Assembly: GCA_023014365.1 (NCBI GenBank)
Contig: JAEBUN010000017.1
Coordinates: forward strand, 496,001 to 560,000
Origin: Lepiota brunneoincarnata
Taxonomy: Eukaryota > Basidiomycota > Agaricomycetes > Agaricales > Agaricaceae
Reading direction: 5' to 3'
DNA: 64,000 bases
Position 1 is the first letter of the stretch, and the number at the start of each line of letters is the position of its first letter. Both the position numbers and the translations under genes were made by a program. The notes beneath the pieces were generated by a model. That model saw only the letters and a list, made by a program, of their open reading frames with translations. It was not told where the DNA came from and ran no database searches. Below, in pieces: positions 58,027 to 64,000 of the stretch.

Positions 58027-58677
58027 TGTCATATCCATGCCAACTATAAGTCTAATCACTTAAACTTCGGCTTCTCGACTCCACGTGTGTTCCACACAAC
58101 AACCCTCTGCCCTCCGACTCGGCCCCGACTCACTCCGACCGCAACCCACTGCCCCGATCACGCGACCACCTCCACACGTGCCATGGTCACCTGAACCTCG
58201 CTGTCTCTATTTCCCCGTCTCCATTTCCCGTCCGTAGTCAAGATACGTTACCAGTCTCCATACCCGTACCGGTCTCCATTTCGTTTGTAATCCGTTTGTA
58301 ACCATATGGGTCTCCGCTTCACTCCGCACGTAGTCAGTACGAGTCATAGTTCGTAAGGCCAGTAGTATATATACCGTAGGTACTTGGCTTGTACTCCTCA
58401 GTCTGATAATCGAATCGAGCAGCGGACCAGCTCCCTGTTCCATATCCTCTCCTCTCTTCTGCCTCGCTCTGCTTCGGCTCCGACTTCCTGAAATACGGAC
58501 TAGGACAGTAGGAGGGCACAGCACATAAGCTGAGGCCGCAAGTCCAACCCCCCGCCCGACGTACTCCGCCTCGGTCCCGAAGTCTACGTACTGACTTCGC
58601 CCTGTCCCCCAGTTACCTTATACCAAGGATACCACCCCGACCCTCCGCTTCGGTCCCGACCCGCACCGGCTCTAACA
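58027..58677 (+). repeat. 3' LTR of the nested gypsy element
   Basis: 651 bp, about eight substitutions from the 5' copy, followed by the right duplication GCTAT and the resumed copia reading frame. Confidence 0.95.
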
Positions 58678-59937
58678 GCTATTGAAGACCTAAATCTGCG
58701 TACTGTTGACATATCTCATGCTTTTATCAATAGTGATATTGATGCTGAAGTATATATGAAGCAGCCAGAAGGGTTTGAGCAAGGGGGTTCAGAGTATGTT
58801 TGTAAACTGAACAAGTCCCTATATGGGTTAAAGCAGTCACCTCGTCTGTGGAGTGAAAAACTTGCAACTGTAATGGAAGGGATGAATTTCCATAGGTTGC
58901 ACAGTGATCCATCAGTTTACCTCTATGCCTGGGATGATGTACAGGTAATCGTCCCTGTGTTTGTGGATGACATCACAATTGCATCAAAATCTGTTGAGAA
59001 AATGGACCAGTTTGTGGAGGAATTATCTTCACATTTCAAATTGAGGGACCTAGGTGAAACATCATTCTTATTGGGTGTTGAAATCAAACGAGATAGGCAA
59101 CAGCACATATTGACACTGTCCCAACATCAATATATTCTAAAGAAGTTGGAAGAGTTTGGAATGATAGAGTGCAAACCATGAACAACACCCATGATACCTA
59201 ATAAGGTCCTTACACTAGATGACTGTCCAAAAACTCCAGAGGAAAAGCAAAAGATGGTTAATATCCCTTACATGAATGCTGTTGGCTCTCTCATGTATTT
59301 GGCTACTACAACACATCTAGACATTGCTTATGCTGTAGGGGTACTAGCACACTTCAATGCTAACCCTGGAATGGCTCATTGGTCAGCTGTTAAACACTTG
59401 TTCCGATACTTAAGGGGTACATTGGACTATAAGCTCACATATGGATCTGACTCCAGTATTGGTGATAGGATGTTTGTGACATATTGTGATGCTGATCATG
59501 GAGGAGACAAGGACTCTCGCAAATCCACAACAGGATATTTGGTGAAGCTGGGTCAGGGGGTTGTGTGTTGGAGAAGCAAGCTTCAACCTGTAGTCACCAA
59601 GTCAACTACTGAAGCAGAGTATGTGGCTGGAAATGAAGCTGGAAAAGAAATCCTGTGGATGCAAAAATTGCTAGGAGAGCTTGGATATACTCCATGTGCC
59701 CCATTGGTACTATACACTGATAGCCAGTCTGCAATGTCTGTTGCCAAAAACCCTGATCACCATGGGAGGATGAAACACTTGGACATGGGTTATTATTGGT
59801 TGAGGGAGAAGGTGGCAATGAAAAAGCTACAGCTTGAGCACCTGTCTACTGATGACATGCCAGCTGATCTGCTTACAAAACCTCTTGCCCGAGTCAAGGT
59901 GGAGAAGTTCTGTGATCTTATAGGTTTAAGGAAATGA
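58678..59937 (+). pseudogene. Copia gag-pol, 3' portion (RT and RNase H)
   Basis: The copia frame interrupted at 50840 resumes here: ALAAIEDLNLRTVDISHAFI spans the insertion site once one GCTAT copy is removed. RT continues with LNKSLYGLKQSPRLWSEKL and catalytic FVDD in VPVFVDDITIASKS. A second in-frame TGA at 59179-59181 sits between CKP and TTPMIPN. RNase H follows with YCDADHGGDKDSRKSTTGYL, STTEAEYVAGNEAGKEILW and the closing DMPADLLTKPL. It ends at TGA 59935. Confidence 0.85.
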
Positions 59938-59992
59938 TGGAATAGGAAGTTGGATAAGTGAAGGTGTGGAGTGGATCAGGGGGTTGTGCATT

Positions 59993-60322
59993 TGTTATGA
60001 TCCGTGCTCCTTCTGTATCCGAGGATAACTGGAGACGGCCTTCAATCACTCTACAAGGTGTCCGAGACGGTTGGCCTTATAGAGCTTAGTGGATCGCGCT
60101 CAATGAGATAACGAGGGAAGACGCCAAGTTAAGGCAGAGAGGTAAACGACCGCTGTTAACAAGATTAAAGCTTGAGGCTTTAATCTCTACTTGTACAGGC
60201 CTTATATACCTATGAGATACTATATACTCGTTATAGGTTACTTGGCTGTTCTACTGGTCGTGCGCAGTCCTGACCATGATGCACATCCTGGCTGATGGCA
60301 TCCTAGCGTTATTTATATTACA
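59993..60322 (-). repeat. 3' LTR of the third gypsy element
   Basis: The 330-bp span starts TG and ends CA and follows the copia polypurine region at once. Only one copy is in the window, so boundaries are inferred from the TG/CA ends and from the end of the adjacent coding sequence. Confidence 0.65.
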
Positions 60323-60810
60323 ATGAGTCAGTACTCTCGCTACTGCTGTGCGATGTTCCATCGCTTTCCTCTGACTCATAATCTCCTTCTCCCGATTGTA
60401 TCTCCATGGAGTCTTCTCCATTCTCGCTCTCCATTCTCTCGGTGCTTCCATCCGTATCGGAGGTTGGATCGGTTGATCCATGGTTATCTTCCTCGTCCTC
60501 GGGGTATTCCAATATATCCTCCAAGGTTATCTCCATTCCTGCTTCTCTCGCCAGGTCCTGCATGGCGGTGTAGTATTCCCCTTCCTCGTCTTCGTATTCT
60601 TGTGCCCGTAGTTGGTCTGTGGTCTCCTGTACCCATCTTGTAAAGTCGAACAGTAATTCTTGTTCCTCCCGGTCTGGACTGTTCATAACATTATCCCCTT
60701 CGTAAGGTCTGATGTCCTCATCAGACATATCCTCAGTATAGTCCGACAGGTTCTCCTGTAATATTTGATTCGGCGATGGGGTCCCAGTCGAAGTATGGGT
60801 CGGGTTCTGG
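60318..60810 (-). CDS. Acidic C-terminal segment, likely continuation of the 3' zinc-knuckle ORF in another frame
   Basis: This is the end of a minus-strand frame that is open over 1.57 kb (61889 to 60318). Its last ~160 residues look like real protein: SDYTEDMSDEDIRPYEGDN, RWVQETTDQLRAQEYEDEEG and GMEITLEDILEYPEDEED, ending in a Ser/Glu-rich tail at the LTR edge. The rest of this frame reads like noise opposite the zinc-knuckle frame. I infer that the ancestral protein passed from the 404-codon frame into this one near 60770 and that a one-base change now separates them; an independent start at the internal Met is also possible. Confidence 0.5.
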
Positions 60811-61947
60811 GGAGTCGCTTCGGTAGCTTGGTGGTCTGGGGATGGCGGGTCTTGGGTGAGGTCGATGACGATGGGTTCTCTGGAGTGAATGGTGGCGGGT
60901 GTGCCGAAGGATCGATTCAGGAAGTCGGTGGCTTCCACTAGCAGATGTGGTGGTGGCGTTGGTGGTCGGAATGACGACGGGGGCATTTTGAATTCGGGTG
61001 CGGAGGGGTCTGGCTGAAGCGGGGCGCTGCTCGGTGCTTGCAACAATGTGTCGAATATTGTTGTTTGTGGTTTCACGTGTGAGGGATCGAGCTCTGCTTG
61101 GTATTCCTCGTGGGCGGCGATACAGGCCAGGTACCATACTTGCGGGTTGATGTTGGTAAGGGTTTCTCTCGCAGTGCTTCTCGTAATGGCCTGGGGCAAT
61201 CTTTCGACAATATCGACATTGGTAGCGCGGGCATCCTGCTTTGATATGGCCGAATCGACGGCAGCAATTGCAGCGAGTTCGGGTGGTGGATAAGTGAGTG
61301 GTGGTAGTCCCGACGGGGGCGTCATTAGAAGCAGATATAGCTTGTACAACACTTGATGGTTGGTTACTCGTATCCACCATGGGAGGGTTGGAAGGTTGGG
61401 TGGTGGTCCCGATAGGTAGGATAGGGCGGTCCTGACTTCCGCTTCCATTGCTCGGGCTTGGGATCGGACTCTCGAACGGGAATTCGGTGAGAGCGGTTGA
61501 TAGCATGGCAGAAATGGTATTGCGGTCCTGTTCCTCTGTTGCGCTAGAAAGAATAGTGGCGCATAGTTCTTCGAATTCTGTTGCTCGGTCGTGGACGAGG
61601 CGCTTGTGATACAGAAGAGCAGTAAATGTCTTCCAGCAGGTGTCGACCAGGGGTACCATCGCTGGACTGCGTTTAAGACGGGTTCCGGTAATATGAAAGG
61701 GAACTTCGTGTAAAAGGATGGATCGTATCTCGGGTTGGTTGGAGGGAAGGAAGGTATGCCGGATGATATAAGGACTGTTGGTCCTGTCTGGTTGGTCGTC
61801 AGTGGTATCGGTGGCAGGGTTAGGTTGGCTATTTCCTTCGACGCGGTTCGCCAGGGATATGATTCTTTCCCGGATGAGAAGGCGTCCATCGTTGTCTGGC
61901 TCTGGGAGGTCTGGAGTGGTTGCTCGAGTGTTGGGTGGTTGGGTCAT
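60733..61947 (-). CDS. Extra ORF after pol with two zinc knuckles
   Basis: A 404-aa minus-strand ORF begins MTQPPNTRATTPDLPEPDND and overlaps the end of pol in a different frame. After ~200 Thr/Ser/Pro-rich residues come two adjacent Cys/His motifs: CNCCRRFGHIKAGC and CRYCRKIAPGHYEKHC, then an Arg-rich stretch and FDWDPIAESNITGEP before the stop. Zinc knuckles are normally in Gag, before pol; here they sit after it. It could be a relocated nucleocapsid-like protein or an accessory factor. The function is unknown to me. Confidence 0.6.
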   Translation of the reverse strand: MTQPPNTRATTPDLPEPDNDGRLLIRERIISLANRVEGNSQPNPATDTTDDQPDRTNSPYIIRHTFLPSNQPEIRSILLHEVPFHITGTRLKRSPAMVPLVDTCWKTFTALLYHKRLVHDRATEFEELCATILSSATEEQDRNTISAMLSTALTEFPFESPIPSPSNGSGSQDRPILPIGTTTQPSNPPMVDTSNQPSSVVQAISASNDAPVGTTTTHLSTTRTRCNCCRRFGHIKAGCPRYQCRYCRKIAPGHYEKHCERNPYQHQPASMVPGLYRRPRGIPSRARSLTRETTNNNIRHIVASTEQRPASARPLRTRIQNAPVVIPTTNATTTSASGSHRLPESILRHTRHHSLQRTHRHRPHPRPAIPRPPSYRSDSPEPDPYFDWDPIAESNITGEPVGLY

Positions 61948-64000
61948 TGGTGGGGTTGTCTAGTTTGTGGGCCCTTTTATATTCTTCAATGACTTCCTTG
62001 GCGTTCTCCAGGTTTGCTTCTGGCTCCCAGGAATCCTCGGTGGGAAGGTATCCTTTCCATCTGACTAGGAATTGATACTTGTTCCGGAATTTTCTGTGGC
62101 GCAGTATTGACTCGACCTCGTATTCTTCTTCTCCATTTACAAGGTCGGGTGGTGGGGCTGTGTTGTATTCCCCATGTGTGTTCGTTCTCTTCTGCAGGCA
62201 TTAGGAGGCTCGCATGAAACTTGTTGTGGATCTTCCATTTGATGGGTAATTTTAGTTCATAGGTTACAGGTCCGAGTTTTCTTGTTATGGTGAAGGGACC
62301 TTCTCGGCGTTGGGCCAGTTTCTTTGAGGCGTACTGAATTGGGAGGTTGCGGTTGTCGAGCCAAACCTTCTGTCCAATTTTTAGATTGATATCTGGCCGG
62401 TTATATCTTGCAGCCATTTTTAGTCTGGCTTGTTCATGCGCAGCTTGGGCTTCTTGGCGTATCTTGGCGAGGTATTTAAACTTCTCTCCTATTGCTGGAA
62501 TGTTCGTTGGCTCCTCGGAGGTCGGAAATCCTTTGGGGCTTTGATCCATAGAGGAGTTCAAATGGGGTATGTTGGTGTTCGGCATGTGTTTTCGAGTTGT
62601 GGACGTATTCCAGGAGTGGGAGTGCCTTTACCCATTTGTTCGGGTTCGATGAGCAATAGATGCCAAGGTAGAGTTCTATTTCTTGATTGAATCGCTCTGT
62701 TTGTCCGTCTGTCTGGGGGTGGTAGGCGGTAGAGAGTGCTTGTTCGATTCCGAGTTGTTTGTAGAATTCTTTCATGGATTTGGCAGCGAATCTGGGGTCG
62801 CGATCACTGAGAACTTTCTCGGGAAGGCCAAATCTAGAGAATAGCCGTTTGATAAGAATTTCGGCGATCTTGTCCGCGTTGGCGGTTTTCGCAGTAGGTT
62901 CTAGAATTATCCCCTTCGTAAGCTGGTCGACCACGACCAGTATAGAATCATGGGGTCCGTCCGGGGGTAGGTCTGTGATAAGATCCATCGAGATGTTCGA
63001 GAATGGACGGGTAGAACGGGGTCCAGGGATAGGTTGAAGCGGTGGTTTTAGGGGGTGGCGATTGATCTTGTATTGTTGGCAAGCGCCACATCCTTTGACG
63101 TAGTTTTTGACAAATGATCGCATCCCGGGCCAGTAGGCGTATTCCTGGAGTTTTCTAGTTGTTTCTGCGATTCCAGGGTGTCCTGCGGTGGGTGAGTCAT
63201 GTACTCTTTGCAGTAAGCGGCGTCTGAGGTGTAGATCTTGTGGTATAAATAGCTTTCCTTGAACGCGTGGGTGTCCTGAGTCATCTTCTTGGGCGATGTC
63301 GGTTTGTTTCTTTTTCTTCCACAGCTCTTTTATTTCCTTTTTAGTGTTTTCGTCGATAATATGGATATGTTGTGGCTGTTCTGGGGTGAAGAATTTGTCA
63401 GGGAGTGCAACGACCTGTTTGTTGTCTCTTGTCTTGGGTTCATGATCGGGTCGTCTGGAAAGGGCATCTGCTGGTCCATTTTTCTTTCCAGGGATATGTC
63501 GGATTTCGATGTCAAATCGTTGCATGTAGGCAATCCATCGGGCTTGTCTTCTGCTGAGGTCTTCAGGTTTTCTCCAGCGGCGAAGGTTGTCGTGATCTGA
63601 CCATACGATGGTCTTGTGTGATGATCCTTCTATGTGGTGGCGCCATTCTTTGAGTGCTCGGATAATGGCGAAGAGTTCCTGTTCGGAGCAATGATAGTTG
63701 CGTTCTGCTGGTGAGAATCCTTTCGAGAAGTATGCGACTGGGTGTTTAACTCCATTGTTGTCGCGTTGAAGTAGGACTGCTCCTGATGCAAATAGTGATG
63801 CGTCGCATTCGATTTCGAAGGGTTTGTCTCGGTCGGGGACCATTAATACCGGTTCGCTTTGGAATTTTCTCTTGAGAGTATCGAAGGCGTTCTGGCATTC
63901 TTCTGTCCATTCGAATTTCTTGGTTTTGGACATTAGGGCGTTGAGAGGTTTTGCCCATGTGGCGTATTGATGTATGAATTTTCGATAGAAGTTGCAAAAT
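61829..64000 (-). pseudogene. Pol of the third gypsy element (partial), two frameshifts
   Basis: Entering from the right edge are the end of RT (FEWTEECQNAFDTLKRKF), RNase H (IECDASLFASGAVLLQRDN, EQELFAIIRALKEW), the integrase zinc finger (AGHPGIAETTRKLQ...CGACQQYK) and integrase core D-D-E (SMDLITDLPP, LSDRDPRFAAK, HPQTDGQTERFNQE). At about 62550 the frame changes by one base within a C run after ELLYGSKP. It continues as GFPTSEEPTNIPAIGEKFKY to KFHASLLMPAEENEH, then shifts again near 62180 before a chromodomain (KYQFLVRWKGYLPTEDSWEP). It ends at TAG 61829-61831, overlapping the 3' ORF. Confidence 0.85.

Larger units (their letters stand above)
50841..58677 (+). mobile_element. Complete Ty3/gypsy chromodomain element nested in the copia element
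   Basis: The element is 7837 bp with 651-bp LTRs (TGTCAT...TAACA) at 50841-51491 and 58027-58677 and a 5-bp duplication GCTAT (50836-50840 and 58678-58682). I count about eight substitutions between the LTRs, roughly 1.2%. A polypurine stretch (AAAGGGGGGGCAC) abuts the 3' LTR. Inside are gag, pol in the -1 frame, and a three-exon antisense gene between pol and the 3' LTR. It is CpG-rich, in sharp contrast to the surrounding copia sequence. Confidence 0.95.
47632..59992 (+). mobile_element. Old Ty1/copia element, split by a gypsy insertion and cut by another
   Basis: Gag-pol of a copia-type element runs from about 48039 to 50840 and resumes at 58678-59937 after a nested Ty3/gypsy element. Its 5' LTR probably ends at 47907 and starts around 47632. 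The 3' LTR is not seen: a third element begins at 59993, about 10 bp after the polypurine tract (GGATCAGGGGG near 59974-59984). The sequence is low in CpG and has a frameshift near the start and two in-frame TGA codons. Confidence 0.85.
59993..64000 (-). mobile_element. Third Ty3/gypsy element, minus strand, runs off the right edge
   Basis: A 330-bp LTR (TGTTATGATCC to ATATTACA, 59993-60322) is the element's 3' LTR in minus orientation. Upstream of it on the minus strand are an extra ORF region and then pol. The 5' part of pol, gag and the 5' LTR lie beyond the window. The left flank ends GCATT, which should reappear beyond the missing LTR if it is the duplication. Pol has at least two one-base frameshifts, so this copy is probably inactive. 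Confidence 0.88.

Noticed and set aside
59986..60000. Copia 3' LTR beginning at the TGTTATG shared with the proposed copia 5' LTR start
   Set aside because: The match ends after seven bases; the following 330 bp belong to the minus-strand gypsy element.
60811..61889. Possible dual-coding region where a 523-codon frame overlaps the zinc-knuckle ORF
   Set aside because: Only the last ~160 codons of that frame look like protein; the rest is Pro/Ser/Thr-rich shadow of the other frame. A frameshift in one ancestral protein is simpler.

Overview
This window comes from a basidiomycete fungus, almost certainly an Agaricomycete. Genes are broken by very short introns (about 50-60 nt, GT-AG with a few GC-AG). 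It holds NACHT NTPases and DUF6533/DUF6534-type membrane proteins typical of mushrooms, and a nested set of fungal LTR retrotransposons. No rRNA, tRNA or CRISPR array was recognised. All gene models are hand-spliced from the sequence and from remembered family motifs; no search was run.

Left part (1-16 kb) is a mostly conserved gene block: a 5'-truncated APP1-like phosphatidate phosphatase (1-930, +), splicing factor SYF2 (1550-2720, -), the NMD factor UPF3 (3278-4888, +), a decayed VPS36/TUP1-like composite (about 5.8-6.7 kb, -), then the divergent replication pair ORC3 (6873-9529, -) and MCM4 (9626-12906, +). The last two share a 96-bp promoter with stacked MluI-cell-cycle-box-like repeats. 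An intact NACHT gene (13583-16129, +) follows.

Middle part (16-34.7 kb) is an accessory, decaying region. It has a first DUF6533-type gene, a second NACHT gene broken by a frameshift, a steryl-acetyl-hydrolase-like alpha/beta hydrolase with a frameshift and no visible catalytic histidine, a frameshifted DUF6534 protein, two more DUF6533 remnants, a possible P450 scrap, and long stretches without recognisable genes.

Right part (34.7-64 kb) is dominated by mobile DNA. A 25-exon VWA8-type AAA/VWA ATPase gene (34734-46403, +) keeps its frame in every exon but carries a full Ty3/gypsy chromodomain element with identical LTRs, inserted exactly over the 5' splice site of its fourth intron. Downstream lies a CpG-starved tract and an old Ty1/copia element. 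That copia element is split by a second Ty3/gypsy element (50841-58677), which carries a three-exon antisense gene for a cysteine-rich coiled-coil protein. A third Ty3/gypsy element (minus strand, running off the right edge) sits near the copia 3' end and has an extra zinc-knuckle ORF after pol. The order of events can be read directly: copia first, then its CpG decay, then the gypsy insertions; the VWA8 insertion has no LTR divergence and looks the youngest.
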